Shown: positions 49,846-58,956, counted from the stretch's first letter. The stretch is DNA of 64,000 bases from JAJYQH01 sp036261615 (GCA_036261615.1 DATAKK010000094.1:1-64000), one strand, 5' to 3'. The notes: generated by a model not told the origin, from the sequence alone. Program-made: numbers and translations.

Positions 49846-51009
49846 TCAGTTGGGCAGGCGCATGAGCATGATGACGTGGCGGTAGTCGCCGAGCGGCTCG
49901 CCGTCGATCTCGGTGAGCCCGGTGATGAGGCAGGGCTTGCCGGGAGCGGTGAAGGCGAAGTGCACGTAGGGGGTGTCGAGGGCGCCGAGCGCGTCCTGGA
50001 GGTAGTGCGGGTTGAAGCCGGCCGCGGTGATCGCCAGTTCGTCGCCGCCCTGGTGGTTCTGCACGGTGGCCTCGATGGCCTCGGACGCCTGGGCCTGGTC
50101 GCCGGTGGCCGCCTCGAGGTTGATCTGGCCGTCGCCGATGATCATCCGCAGCGGGGTGTTGCGCTCGGCGACCAGCGCCACGCGCTTGACCGAGGAGACC
50201 AGCTCGGCGGTGTTGCAGCGGACGGTGACCGTCGGAGCCACCTGCATGAGGTGGCGGACCTTCGGGAACTCGCCGTCGAGCAGCCGGGTGGTGATCTGGC
50301 GGGTTCCGCCCTGCCCGTCGCCCTCGAACCCGACGAGGCCGTCGCCGATGCCCGGGCTGGACAGGCTCATCGTCACCTGTTCGCCGGAGGTCATCGACTT
50401 CGCGGTCTCGTTGAGCACCCGGGCCGGCACCAGCGCGGCTCCCGAGGCCTGGGTGGACGCCGGCGACCAGGACAGCTCCTTGAGCGCCATCCGGTAACGG
50501 TCGGTCGCCAGCAGGCTGAGCACCTCGCCCTCGATCTCGACCCGGACGCCGGTGAACACCGGCAGCAACTCGTCGCGACCGGCGGCGACGACCACCTGAC
50601 CGACGGCCTTGGCGAACGAGTCGGACTCGACGCTCCCCGTCGCGGCGGGCATCTCCGGCAGCGCCGGGTAGTCGGCCACCGGGAGCGTCTGCAGGGTGAA
50701 CCGCGCGCTGCCGCAGACGATCTCGAGCCGCGCGGCGTCCGTGCTGAGCCGCACCGGCTTGCCGGGCAGCGAGCGGGCGATGTCAGCCAGCAGACGTCCG
50801 GACACGAGCACCTCGCCGGCCTCCTCGACGTCGCCGGCCACCGTCACCTTGGCCGAGGTCTCGTAGTCGAAGCTCGACAGGGTGACGCCGTCGGCGCCGG
50901 CACTGATCCGCAGGCCCGCGAGGATCGGGACGCTCGGGCGGTTGGGCAGGCTGCGGGCGGCCCAGGCCACCGCGTCGGCCAACACATCGCGTTCGACTCG
51001 AATCTTCAC
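49846..51009 (-). CDS. dnaN: DNA polymerase III beta subunit (sliding clamp)
   Basis: A 387-residue clamp protein. KIRVERDVLADAVAWAARSL starts the first of three clamp domains. SVPILAGLRISAGADGVTLS, SGRLLADIARSLPGKPVRLS, ARFTLQTLPVADYPALPEMP and a C-terminal HVIMLMRLPN (VIMLMRL pattern) match DnaN. It tethers the polymerase to DNA. The start is GTG 51009 with GAGGAAG upstream. In most actinobacteria dnaN follows dnaA directly and precedes recF and gyrB; here it is 5.9 kb away from dnaA and is followed by a PBP gene. Confidence 0.97.
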   Translation of the reverse strand: MKIRVERDVLADAVAWAARSLPNRPSVPILAGLRISAGADGVTLSSFDYETSAKVTVAGDVEEAGEVLVSGRLLADIARSLPGKPVRLSTDAARLEIVCGSARFTLQTLPVADYPALPEMPAATGSVESDSFAKAVGQVVVAAGRDELLPVFTGVRVEIEGEVLSLLATDRYRMALKELSWSPASTQASGAALVPARVLNETAKSMTSGEQVTMSLSSPGIGDGLVGFEGDGQGGTRQITTRLLDGEFPKVRHLMQVAPTVTVRCNTAELVSSVKRVALVAERNTPLRMIIGDGQINLEAATGDQAQASEAIEATVQNHQGGDELAITAAGFNPHYLQDALGALDTPYVHFAFTAPGKPCLITGLTEIDGEPLGDYRHVIMLMRLPN

Positions 51010-51221
51010 GGCTTCCTCGTTTCCAGCATCTGATGTACGGCGTGATCAGCCCCGTGGATGACCCGCGGGATGCGCCGGGGCTGGTCGGCGATCGCCGTCG
51101 CGACGGACCCCGGCCATGGCCGACACGTCATGGCCAGCGCAGCATATCGAACTGTGGCAGCCGCTTCGGTGAGGCCCCCGGGGGGTCGGGGCAAACCGGC
51201 GTCCCCAACTTTCCGATTTCC

Positions 51222-51251
51222 TTGACCCTCCGTTCCGAACGGGTCGAGAAT
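51222..51251 (+). promoter_or_regulatory. Promoter of an orphan plus-strand transcript
   Basis: TTGACC (51222-51227), 18 bases, GAGAAT (51246-51251) is a good housekeeping promoter pointing right into a region without a coding gene. It is oriented away from dnaN. Confidence 0.55.
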
Positions 51252-51257
51252 GGTGGT

Positions 51258-51667
51258 ACCCCCAAGCACGGGAGCCCCTCCGAAGACCCTCCAACGGCCC
51301 GACGAGAGACCCGACGCGGGGGACGCCGACTCCGGCGAGGAACGATCCCGAGAGGGATCCGACCGAGTCGGAACCGACACGCTTCACGGCCGAAGCGCGA
51401 CCTGGCAACAGATCCTCCACCGAAGCAGCGAAGCTGCTGGATTCGGTAAGAACCCAGCAAGACCGGACGTGGATCACGACCTGATCTCCTGTCGGATCAG
51501 CTCGGGGGCGCCGTCGCGAGACGGGGTCGCCGGTGCCCGGATCCTTCAAGGAGCCGGCCCATCGATGGGGCCGAGTGGACCCGCGATCGCGACCGGAGTC
51601 CGGTGAGCGTCGTGCGCCGGACGACACGGAAGGCCCGGACCATCCCATACGTGGTCCGGGCCTTTCC
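51258..51667 (+). ncRNA. Candidate structured non-coding RNA in the former dnaA-dnaN gap
   Basis: A ~410-base transcript would run from the upstream promoter to a strong terminator. No frame within it has a ribosome site or recognisable protein. It is rich in short perfect stem-loops, for example AGCAGC-GAA-GCTGCT, CTGATC-N8-GATCAG and ATCCC-GAGA-GGGAT. It does not contain RNase P, tmRNA or SRP RNA consensus motifs that I can recognise. The 815-base gap 51010-51824 otherwise holds only hairpins. Whether it is transcribed is unknown. Confidence 0.4.
51628..51667 (+). terminator. Strong hairpin terminator
   Basis: GGAAGGCCCGGACCA (51628-51642) pairs with TGGTCCGGGCCTTTCC (51652-51667), 15 pairs with one bulged T, followed by a C/T-rich tail. 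It could also work in the minus direction. Confidence 0.75.
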
Positions 51668-51749
51668 CTGTGCTGAGGACTCCCCGCGGGGCCTCCCCCG
51701 GGAGGACATTCAACCCGGCCGGTGCGGCCGGGGGACGCCGACACGCTGA

Positions 51750-51779
51750 GAGGCGGGACCGCGACCGCGATCCCGCCTC
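51750..51779 (-). terminator. Hairpin terminator after the DUF2853 gene
   Basis: GAGGCGGGA (51750-51758) and TCCCGCCTC (51771-51779) pair perfectly across a 12-base loop. It lies 46 bases beyond the DUF2853 stop in the direction of its transcription. Confidence 0.6.
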
Positions 51780-51824
51780 CCCGACGTGTTCCCGGACTCA
51801 CCCGCGTCGTCGCGGGCGACCCGG

Positions 51825-52142
51825 TCAGCGGAAGACGTCGAGCTTGCCGAACTTCTCGGCGAGCAGGTAGTACGCGGCCAGCCGAGACTTGCGCCGCCCC
51901 TCGCCCATCGCCATGCCGACCTCCTTGACGGCACGGTCGAGCTCCTCGTCGGACTGGGTGAGACCCAGCTTCTTCTTCAGGAAGTTCTCGCGAACCGTCT
52001 CTCGTTCCTCGCGGTCGCTGAACGAGACCAGTGCCGCATCGGGGTTGTTGAGCGTCAGCCGGTAGGTGGCCGCCATCTTCGCCACCACCGCCTCGTCGGC
52101 GTTCGGGGCGAAGGCCCGAACCTGCTCCACAGGATCACTCAT
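51825..52142 (-). CDS. DUF2853-family protein
   Basis: A 105-residue protein: DPVEQVRAFAPNADEAVVAK, MAATYRLTLNNPDAALVSFS, ETVRENFLKKKLGL and a C-terminal YYLLAEKFGKLDVF, which match the DUF2853 family. It is helical, acidic and soluble; no function is known. It has its own terminator and no obvious partner. It lies between the dnaN block and the ABC exporter, on the same strand as both. Confidence 0.85.
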   Translation of the reverse strand: MSDPVEQVRAFAPNADEAVVAKMAATYRLTLNNPDAALVSFSDREERETVRENFLKKKLGLTQSDEELDRAVKEVGMAMGEGRRKSRLAAYYLLAEKFGKLDVFR

Positions 52143-52230
52143 CGTGCCTCCAACAGGGGATGGATTCCTGACGCTCAGGCTAACGACGGGCCCGCGCCGG
52201 CGGGCGGGGTTCGCAAGATTGCGCCCGAGG

Positions 52231-54801
52231 TCACTCGGTCGCGATCGCCCGCAGCATGTTGAGGCGCGCCGCGTGGCGGGCCGGCCACACCGCGGCCACC
52301 ACCCCTACGACGACGGCCGCCACCAGGTAGAGCAGCAGTCGGCCCCACGGCAGCACGAGGTGGCTGAGCCCCGAGTCGGCCAGCGATCGCTGCAGGGCCG
52401 TGCCGAAGGCGACACCGAGGGCCACGCCCAGCACCGAGCCGAGCAGCGCGATGATCACGGACTCGAGGGTCACCATCAGTCGGAGCTGCGGCCGGGTGGT
52501 GCCGATCGCGCGGAGCAGCCCCACCTCCCGGGTGCGCTCGATCACCGACAGCGCGAGGGTGTTGACGATGCCCAGCACGGCGATGACGATGGCGAGGCCG
52601 AGCAGCGCGTAGATCATGTTGAGCAGCCGGTCGACCTGCGAGGTCATCTCGGTGGCGTACTCGTCGCGGTTCATCACCACGACCGTGGGCAGGTCGGCGG
52701 TCGCGGCGTCCAGGCCTGCCCGGACCGTGCCGGGGTCTGCGCCGGCGGCGTCGGTGACGGCGATGGCGGTGGGGCCGTCGGCCGCGCCCAGCCGGCGTCC
52801 GGTGGCCACGTTGACGGTGTACTCGCCCATCGACCCGCCCGCGTCGGTGGCGTAGATGCCGCTGACCGTGAGGGTCACCGGGGTGCGGCTGACCGGCGAC
52901 ACCGCCACCAGCGTGTCACCGACCGACAGGCCCCGGCGCTGGGCCGCGCGCTGGTCGACGATCACCGACCCGTCGGCCGTGTTCAGCCGCCCGCTCACCA
53001 GGTGCTGCCCGATGAGGGTGTTGAACGCCGACGCGTCCGCGACGGTGAGGTAGGTCTGCCGGCCGTCGACGCCGGCGTAGGTGGCGTAGAAGGGCGAGGC
53101 GGCGGCCACTCCGCGCACGGCGGCGATCTTCTGGGGCAGGGCGGCCGGCAGCACGCCGCCGGTCACCGACTGCAGGGTGAAGTCGCTGGCCATGGTCGTG
53201 GTGACCACCGAGTGGATGCTCGTGGACGCCGACGAGCCGAGCACCGACAGGGTGGTGACGAGCGCGAGCGACAACATGAGCGCGGACGCCGTGGCCGCGG
53301 TCCGGCGGGGCTGCCGCACGGCGTTGAGCGCCGCCAGCTTGCCGACCTCGCCGAACGAGCGCCGGTACACCCAGCCGAGCAGGGCGATGACCGGGCGTCC
53401 CAGCAGTGGGCTGGCCGCCGCCACCCCGAGCAGCACGAGCGCGGCTCCCACCCCGATCACCAGGGCGCGGTGCGAGACGTGCGTCCACAGGCCGATCCCC
53501 ATCGCGGCCGCGCCGGCGATCGTCATCGCGACGCCGATGGCGGCCCGGATGCCGAGGTTTCCGGTGCCGGTCATGACGTCGCCGCTCATCGCGGCCACCG
53601 GGGGCACGTGACCCGCCTTGCGGCCGGGCAGCCACGCGGACACCATCGTGATGACCATGCCCACGGCGTACGACCAGCCGACCGCCGACCACGGGATGAC
53701 CGGCAGGGCGGACCCGAGATCGACGCCGAAGCGGGTGAACAAGGCCCGGATGCCGAGGGCCAGCAGCCACCCGAGCCCCAGGCCGAGGGTCGATCCGACG
53801 AACCCGGTGACCGCGGCCTCGAACAGCACGGCCCGGGTGATCTGCCGTCGACTCGCCCCGATAGCCCGGAAGAGGGCGAGTTCGCGGCCGCGCTGGGCCA
53901 CGATGATCGAGAACGTGTTGACGATGAGGAAGCTCGCGACGAGCAGGGCGATCGCCGCGAACACGAGCAGGAAGGTGTTGATGAAGCTCAGCGCCTTGTT
54001 CACCGAGCTCGCGGTCGCGTCCGCCGCCGCCTGACCGCTCACCGCCTCGAAGTCCTTGGGCGTGACGGCCCGGACCCGCGCGACGAGGTCGGGGATCGAG
54101 ACGCCGTGAGCCGCGGTGATCCAGGCGGCGGTGAAGCCGTCCCTGCCCCCGAGCAGCAGCTTCTGGGCCTCGGGGGTGGTGAGGAACACGTAGGTGGCCC
54201 CGGCCGTGCCACCGCCGCCCCACTGCCCCGTGCCGACGATCGTCTTGGTGACGACGTCGCCGTTGGGCAGCGACACCTTCATCCGATCGCCCAGGCGGTA
54301 GCCACTCTTGGCGAGGGTGACCGGGTCGATGACCATCTCGTCCGGACCCTGCGGGGGACGCCCCGACTTCAGCACCACGCCGGTGAGGCCGCCGAACGCG
54401 GGATCGGTGTACCAGTTGATGCCGACGCCGGGAGCGCCGATGGTGGCGATCACCTTGCCGTTGGAGCCGATCGGATAGGTGTTCACCGAGAAGACGGTGC
54501 CGGTGGCACTCTTCACGCCCGGCACCGAGCGGAACCGGGCCAGTTGGTCGGGGGTGAGCAGGGCGCGGCCGGCGGTGCTCGTCGCCGGGTCGAACCGCGA
54601 CCCGCTCGAGCTGTAGGTGCCGACCGGGTCGACGTTCACGTCGGCGACGGTGCCCCGCAACAGCCCGTTGAACGACGTGGACAGCAGGGTGGTGAAGATG
54701 AGCGACCCGGACACGAACGCGACCCCGAGCACGATGGCCAGGGCGCTGAGCAGGAGCCGCGCCCGACGGTGCAGCAGCGACTTCCAGGCGGCGCGGTACA
54801 T
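52231..54801 (-). CDS. ABC transporter permease, FtsX/MacB family (two FtsX domains)
   Basis: An 856-residue permease. A first transmembrane helix (LSALAIVLGVAFVSGSLIFT) is followed by a large extracytoplasmic MacB-like periplasmic domain. A core of FtsX helices comes next (FAAIALLVASFLIVNTFSII, VAQRGRELALFRAIGASRRQ, ITRAVLFEAAVTGFVGSTLG), then a second copy of the module (YALLGLAIVIAVLGIVNTLA, REVGLLRAIGTTRPQL, ALLGSVLGVALGVAFGTALQ). Such transporters export lipids, peptides or antibiotics, or act as mechanotransmitters. It pairs with the ATPase encoded 6 bases upstream. Substrate unknown. Confidence 0.92.
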   Translation of the reverse strand: MYRAAWKSLLHRRARLLLSALAIVLGVAFVSGSLIFTTLLSTSFNGLLRGTVADVNVDPVGTYSSSGSRFDPATSTAGRALLTPDQLARFRSVPGVKSATGTVFSVNTYPIGSNGKVIATIGAPGVGINWYTDPAFGGLTGVVLKSGRPPQGPDEMVIDPVTLAKSGYRLGDRMKVSLPNGDVVTKTIVGTGQWGGGGTAGATYVFLTTPEAQKLLLGGRDGFTAAWITAAHGVSIPDLVARVRAVTPKDFEAVSGQAAADATASSVNKALSFINTFLLVFAAIALLVASFLIVNTFSIIVAQRGRELALFRAIGASRRQITRAVLFEAAVTGFVGSTLGLGLGWLLALGIRALFTRFGVDLGSALPVIPWSAVGWSYAVGMVITMVSAWLPGRKAGHVPPVAAMSGDVMTGTGNLGIRAAIGVAMTIAGAAAMGIGLWTHVSHRALVIGVGAALVLLGVAAASPLLGRPVIALLGWVYRRSFGEVGKLAALNAVRQPRRTAATASALMLSLALVTTLSVLGSSASTSIHSVVTTTMASDFTLQSVTGGVLPAALPQKIAAVRGVAAASPFYATYAGVDGRQTYLTVADASAFNTLIGQHLVSGRLNTADGSVIVDQRAAQRRGLSVGDTLVAVSPVSRTPVTLTVSGIYATDAGGSMGEYTVNVATGRRLGAADGPTAIAVTDAAGADPGTVRAGLDAATADLPTVVVMNRDEYATEMTSQVDRLLNMIYALLGLAIVIAVLGIVNTLALSVIERTREVGLLRAIGTTRPQLRLMVTLESVIIALLGSVLGVALGVAFGTALQRSLADSGLSHLVLPWGRLLLYLVAAVVVGVVAAVWPARHAARLNMLRAIATE

Positions 54802-54807
54802 CGGCGC

Positions 54808-55746
54808 TCAGCCCTCGAGCGCGTGCCGGGGCCGGACCGCCTGCTCGTCGTCCTCCGCGGACGCCGTGGCCTCTCCCCCGCCGGCCATCGGCGTGCCCCG
54901 CTCCTGGGTCCGCGCGCGGGCCGCCGCGTTGGCGACCTGGGCGGCGTCCACATGGCGCGGGTCGATGCTCGCCATCATCGCGAGCACCGAGTCGCGGGTG
55001 GGGTGCTCGAGTTCGGCGACGATCGCGCCGTCGGCGAGGAACAGGGCCCGGTCGGCGTAGCTGGCGGCCACCGGGTCGTGGGTCACCATGACGATCGTCT
55101 GACCGAACTCGTCGACGCTGTGCCGCAGGAACCCGAGCACCTCCGCCGACGACCGGGAGTCGAGGTTGCCGGTGGGCTCGTCGGCGAAGACGATGTCGGG
55201 CCGGCTGATCAACGCCCTGGCGCAGGCCACCCGCTGCTGCTGGCCGCCGGACAGCTCCGTGGGCTTGTGGCCCAGTCGGCTCCCGAGGTCGACGGTGTCG
55301 ACGACGGTGCGGTACCAGTCGGGGTCGGGCCGGCGTCCGGCGATGGCCAGCGGCAGCAGGATGTTCTCCTCGGCGGTGAGGGTCGGCACCAGGTTGAAGG
55401 CCTGGAAGACGAATCCGATCCGGTCGCGGCGCAGTTCGGTGAGCTGCTTGTCCTTGAGGGAGCCGATCTCGGTGCCGCCGATGACGATGCGACCGGCGGT
55501 GGGCGAGTCGAGGCCGGCGACGCAGTGCATGAGGGTCGACTTCCCCGAGCCCGACGGGCCCATCACCGCGGTGAAGCGGCCCTTCTCGAACTGCACGTCG
55601 ACGGCGTCCAGGGCGACCACCCGGGTGTCGCCGCTGCCGTAGACCTTGGTCAGTCCCTCGGTGTAGGCCGCGACCCGGTCGCCCGGTGCATCGGGACGCC
55701 CCGCGGGGCCGGTCGTGGTGTCGGCGGCGGCGAGGTCGGGCAGCAT
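54808..55746 (-). CDS. ABC transporter ATP-binding protein (MacB/LolD type)
   Basis: A 312-residue ATPase. Walker A MGPSGSGKST, Q-loop FVFQAFNLVPTLTAEENI, signature LSGGQQQRVACARAL, Walker B IVFADEPTGNLDSRS and the switch VTHDPVAASYADRALFLADG match the MacB/LolD class, the usual partner of FtsX permeases. An N-terminal ~30-residue extension and a C-terminal ~70-residue Ala-rich tail are longer than in most relatives. I chose ATG 55746; the frame extends upstream without conservation. A TetR gene is divergent, with 486 bases between. Confidence 0.93.
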   Translation of the reverse strand: MLPDLAAADTTTGPAGRPDAPGDRVAAYTEGLTKVYGSGDTRVVALDAVDVQFEKGRFTAVMGPSGSGKSTLMHCVAGLDSPTAGRIVIGGTEIGSLKDKQLTELRRDRIGFVFQAFNLVPTLTAEENILLPLAIAGRRPDPDWYRTVVDTVDLGSRLGHKPTELSGGQQQRVACARALISRPDIVFADEPTGNLDSRSSAEVLGFLRHSVDEFGQTIVMVTHDPVAASYADRALFLADGAIVAELEHPTRDSVLAMMASIDPRHVDAAQVANAAARARTQERGTPMAGGGEATASAEDDEQAVRPRHALEG

Positions 55747-56061
55747 GGACTGGTCCTGTCGTCTTGTGGATGGAGCGAGCGATGGTGGCTCCACGATAGG
55801 TGGTGCCGATGTCGCTCCCGATCCCCGGTCCCCATGCACAGGCCTGACCTTGATGGGGTGATGGTCATGGTTACTCTCATCATCGTCATCACTTCTGGGG
55901 AAACTGGGGATAACCCGCGTTCCCGCTTGTGGCCCCGCCTTCGGCCGTCCCCAGCCCTTGGGAGAACCACCGAATGACACGGGGAGGATCTGTTGATCGG
56001 CGGCACGGGTCGGAGTGGGGTGTGGGAACCCGTCCCCCGTCCCTCCTCAACGGCGGTAGGT

Positions 56062-56083
56062 TTTCCACATAACCATGTGGAAA
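56062..56083. promoter_or_regulatory. Candidate TetR operator between the divergent exporter and TetR genes
   Basis: TTTCCACAT-AACC-ATGTGGAAA is a perfect 9-bp inverted repeat with a 4-base spacer. The 486-base gap 55747-56232 shows no gene. Arms resemble TetR operators; they also resemble a weak DnaA-box pair, which I consider less likely. Confidence 0.5.
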
Positions 56084-56232
56084 GTGGAGAACGCGGCAAA
56101 CCCGGGCGCGGCCACTCGTCGGTGCTAGCGTGTGCCCACGCCGCGGCACCGGCAAGGACGCCGGTCGCCCGGTCGGCCGGGGGCTAACCCCGCCGGGCCA
56201 GCCCGCGGCGCCGTCCAGTCGAGGAGTCACGC

Positions 56233-56883
56233 ATGTCCGCCATTCAGCCCGGGGGGAGCGCGCGGGGAGACCGCCGCCGCACCCAGATCCTGGATGTCGC
56301 CCTCGCACACTTCGCCGAGACCGGCTACCGCGGAGCGTCACTCCGCGACATCGCGCAGCAGGTCGGCATCACCCACCCGGGACTCCTGTACCACTTCGGC
56401 AGCAAGGAGGAACTGCTGATGGCGGTGCTCGCGCACCGCGACGAGAAGAGCTACGACATCGTCGGCGACAGGAGCGACCTCGACGCCCTCACCGCCCTCG
56501 TGCACCTGGTCGAGCGCAATGCCACCCAGCCGGGCCTCGTCGAACTGTTCGTCACGCTGTCCGCGGAGGCGGTCGACCCCGGCCACCCGGCCCACGACTA
56601 CTTCGCCCAGCGCTACCAGCGCGTGGTCGAGAGCTACGAGCTCTCCTTCACCCACATGCAGCAGCAGGGCCTGCTCCGCGAGGGGGTCGACCCCCGCCGG
56701 GCGTCGCGCAGCCTCGTGGCGCTCATGGACGGCCTGCAGGTGCAGTGGATGTACGACCGCGAGGCCGTCGACATGCCGGGGACCGTGCTCGAGTTCCTCC
56801 GCGACATCGTCACCGACGAGCGGGCCGTGCTCGACTCGTTCGCGGCCTCCGCGACGTCGGTCGTGGCGAGCGCCGCCGACTGA
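56233..56883 (+). CDS. TetR/AcrR-family transcriptional regulator
   Basis: A 216-residue protein. RRRTQILDVALAHFAETGYR, GASLRDIAQQVGITHPGLLY and HFGSKEELLMAVLAHR form the DNA-binding domain. A helical ligand-binding domain with EAVDPGHPAHDYFAQRYQRV follows. It is divergent from the ABC exporter and probably represses it. GAGGAG lies 11 bases before the ATG. Its stop is 19 bases from the stop of convergent dnaA, so an insertion event that placed this cassette beside dnaA ended here. Confidence 0.92.
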   Translation: MSAIQPGGSARGDRRRTQILDVALAHFAETGYRGASLRDIAQQVGITHPGLLYHFGSKEELLMAVLAHRDEKSYDIVGDRSDLDALTALVHLVERNATQPGLVELFVTLSAEAVDPGHPAHDYFAQRYQRVVESYELSFTHMQQQGLLREGVDPRRASRSLVALMDGLQVQWMYDREAVDMPGTVLEFLRDIVTDERAVLDSFAASATSVVASAAD

Positions 56884-56902
56884 GCCCGCCGGCGTCCGGG
56901 GG

Positions 56903-58324
56903 TCACTGCCGGATCTTGTTCGTGAGCTCGCTCACCTGGTTGTAGACGCTGCGCCGCTCGCGCAGCAGCTCCCGGATCTTGCGGTCGGCGTGCATCACCG
57001 TCGTGTGGTCGCGGCCGCCGAACAGCTGGCCGATCTTCGGCAGGCTGAGGTCGGTGAACTCCCGGCACAGGTACATCGCGATCTGCCGCGCGGTGACGAG
57101 CGCGTGCGTGCGCGACGAGCCGGTCAGCTCCTCGATGCCGATGCCGAAGTAGGCAGCGGTCTCGGCCATGATCTTGGACGCGCTCACCTGGGCGTCGGCG
57201 CCCGCGGGCATGATGTCGCGGAGCACGACCTCGGCCAGAGACACGTCGACCGGCTGCTTGTTGAGGCTCGCGAAGGCCGACACCCGGTTGAGCGCCCCCT
57301 CCAGCTCGCGGATGTTCGTCTGGATCCGCGCCGCGATGAACTCGAGCACGTCGAGGCCCACCGTGAGGTGCTCGTTCACGGCGAACCTCTTGAGGATCGC
57401 GATGCGGGTCTCGAGGTCGGGCGGCTGGATGTCGGTGATGAGACCCCACTCGAACCGGCTGCGCAGTCGCGGCTCCAGGGCCTCGAGCAGCTTCGGGGCC
57501 CGGTCGGACGTCATGACGATCTGCTTCTGCGCGTTGTGCAGGGTGTTGAAGGTGTGGAAGAACTCCTCCTGCGTCTGGATCTTCGACTCCAGGAACTGGA
57601 TGTCGTCGATGAGCAGCACGTCGACCTCGCGGTACTGCCGCCGGAACTGGGCGGTGCGGTTCTCGGAGATGGCGTTGATGAAGTCGTTGGTGAGTTCCTC
57701 GGTGCTGACGTAGCGCACCCGGGCGCGGTCGGAGTAGCGACGCACGTAGTGCCCGATGGCGTGCAGCAGGTGGGTCTTCCCGAGTCCGGAGTCGCCGTAG
57801 ATCATCAGCGGGTTGTACGACTTGCCGGGGCCCTCGGCGACGGCGGCCGCGGCCGCGTGGGCGAACCGGTTGGACGACCCGATGACGAAGGAGTCGAAGG
57901 TGTACTTGGGGTTCAGCCGGTCCCCCGAGGGCGTGGTGTCGATCGCGTCGTTGACCGGCGACGGGATGGCCGAAGGCGGGACGACCCGCGGGGCGGCGAC
58001 CGGCTCGAGGAGTTCGTCCTCCTCGTCGAACGGGCTGTCGGGACTCTCGAGATTGAGTTCCAGGTCGGGCTCCACGGTGATGGCGAGCCGCATCTGCCGC
58101 GAGTAGTAGTCGCTCAGCGACTCCTCGACCTGGGTGCGGAGTCGGCTCTCGATCCGCTCGCGGGTGAAGTCGTTGGCGACCGCGATCATCACGGTGGACT
58201 CGTGCACGGTGAGCGGCTTGGCGTTCTTCAGCCAGGCGCGCGTGTGCGGTGCCGCCGCCTTCAGGACGTGGTGCCAGGCCTGGTCGAGCGACCGTTCGGG
58301 ACCGGCCATGTGCGCCACGCTCAT
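56903..58324 (-). CDS. dnaA: Chromosomal replication initiator protein DnaA
   Basis: A 473-residue initiator. Domain I (about 1-95, including DQAWHHVLKAAAPHTRAWLK) is followed by an acidic linker. The AAA+ core has Walker A YGDSGLGKTHLLHAIGHY and Walker B VLLIDDIQFLESK; ELEGALNRVSAFASL also lies in the core. The DNA-binding domain ends with signature GGRDHTTVMHADRKIRELL. DnaA binds oriC boxes to open the origin. I chose the ATG at 58324 (MSVAHMAGP); the frame is open 106 codons upstream, but that part is origin DNA. It is divergent from rpmH. Confidence 0.97.
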   Translation of the reverse strand: MSVAHMAGPERSLDQAWHHVLKAAAPHTRAWLKNAKPLTVHESTVMIAVANDFTRERIESRLRTQVEESLSDYYSRQMRLAITVEPDLELNLESPDSPFDEEDELLEPVAAPRVVPPSAIPSPVNDAIDTTPSGDRLNPKYTFDSFVIGSSNRFAHAAAAAVAEGPGKSYNPLMIYGDSGLGKTHLLHAIGHYVRRYSDRARVRYVSTEELTNDFINAISENRTAQFRRQYREVDVLLIDDIQFLESKIQTQEEFFHTFNTLHNAQKQIVMTSDRAPKLLEALEPRLRSRFEWGLITDIQPPDLETRIAILKRFAVNEHLTVGLDVLEFIAARIQTNIRELEGALNRVSAFASLNKQPVDVSLAEVVLRDIMPAGADAQVSASKIMAETAAYFGIGIEELTGSSRTHALVTARQIAMYLCREFTDLSLPKIGQLFGGRDHTTVMHADRKIRELLRERRSVYNQVSELTNKIRQ

Positions 58325-58400
58325 GTGCTCTTCGTCATCCTCACGGTCGTGTCGGCCGGGCCGACGGGACTCAGGCGGCTGCGTGCGGATCGCCCGGGGG

Positions 58401-58619
58401 TTATCCACAGTAGCGGGGGTGGCCGCACTCTGCACGGTCGCCTCCCGCTGCTTATCCACAACCGATGTCCACAGGTGTGGACCGAACCATGGGTGCACAG
58501 GGTACGCACCGGGGGGTTCACCTGACGGTGCCGACGACTGGTGGGGCTGCCGCTGCCGTCGAGACCAGCCGCGGGGGTGTGCTGACCACTCCATGGGGGT
58601 TGGCGCCGCCTGTGGACAA
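58401..58619. other. oriC: Probable origin of replication: DnaA-box cluster between dnaA and rpmH
   Basis: TTATCCACA occurs at 58401-58409 and 58452-58460. GTCCACAGGTGTGGAC, two head-to-head boxes, lies at 58467-58482. TGTGGACAA, the complement of TTGTCCACA, is at 58611-58619. The 632-base gap 58325-58956 contains no gene. No long AT-rich unwinding element is obvious, which makes the exact origin uncertain. Confidence 0.7.
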
Positions 58620-58956
58620 CCGCGCCTCCGAGACGCTAACAAGGGTGGGGAGGTAGTGCAACCTTCTGGGCGAAATTTCGCGGGCTTCTCGGCGTGTCGT
58701 CTGGACGCCGCACGCTTGCGCAGTGTGCGGGTCCCGGATGAAGCCGGGACGCGGAGTGGGGCCGCAGTTTGCCCGGGAATCGTCCCAGCCCGTATCGTGG
58801 ATCAGTCGCAGTCGTGTCAGCCGCGGGGTTTCCTTTCGAGGATCGCCTGAGGTCGCCGCGCCGAACCGACCACCCGCCGATACACAAACGATCCCTGCCC
58901 GTGTGGCACGGCGCGCCCGCGCCTGGCACCACGGCGGAGCATTCGGAGATAGATCC

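Noticed and set aside
51258..51667. RNase P RNA, tmRNA or SRP RNA
   Set aside because: I could not find their conserved sequence motifs (for example GAGGAAAGTCC for RNase P, or the tmRNA tRNA-like ends).
52066..55977. A 1303-codon open frame on the plus strand
   Set aside because: It is antisense to the ABC exporter genes and is rich in R, G, H, D without conserved motifs.
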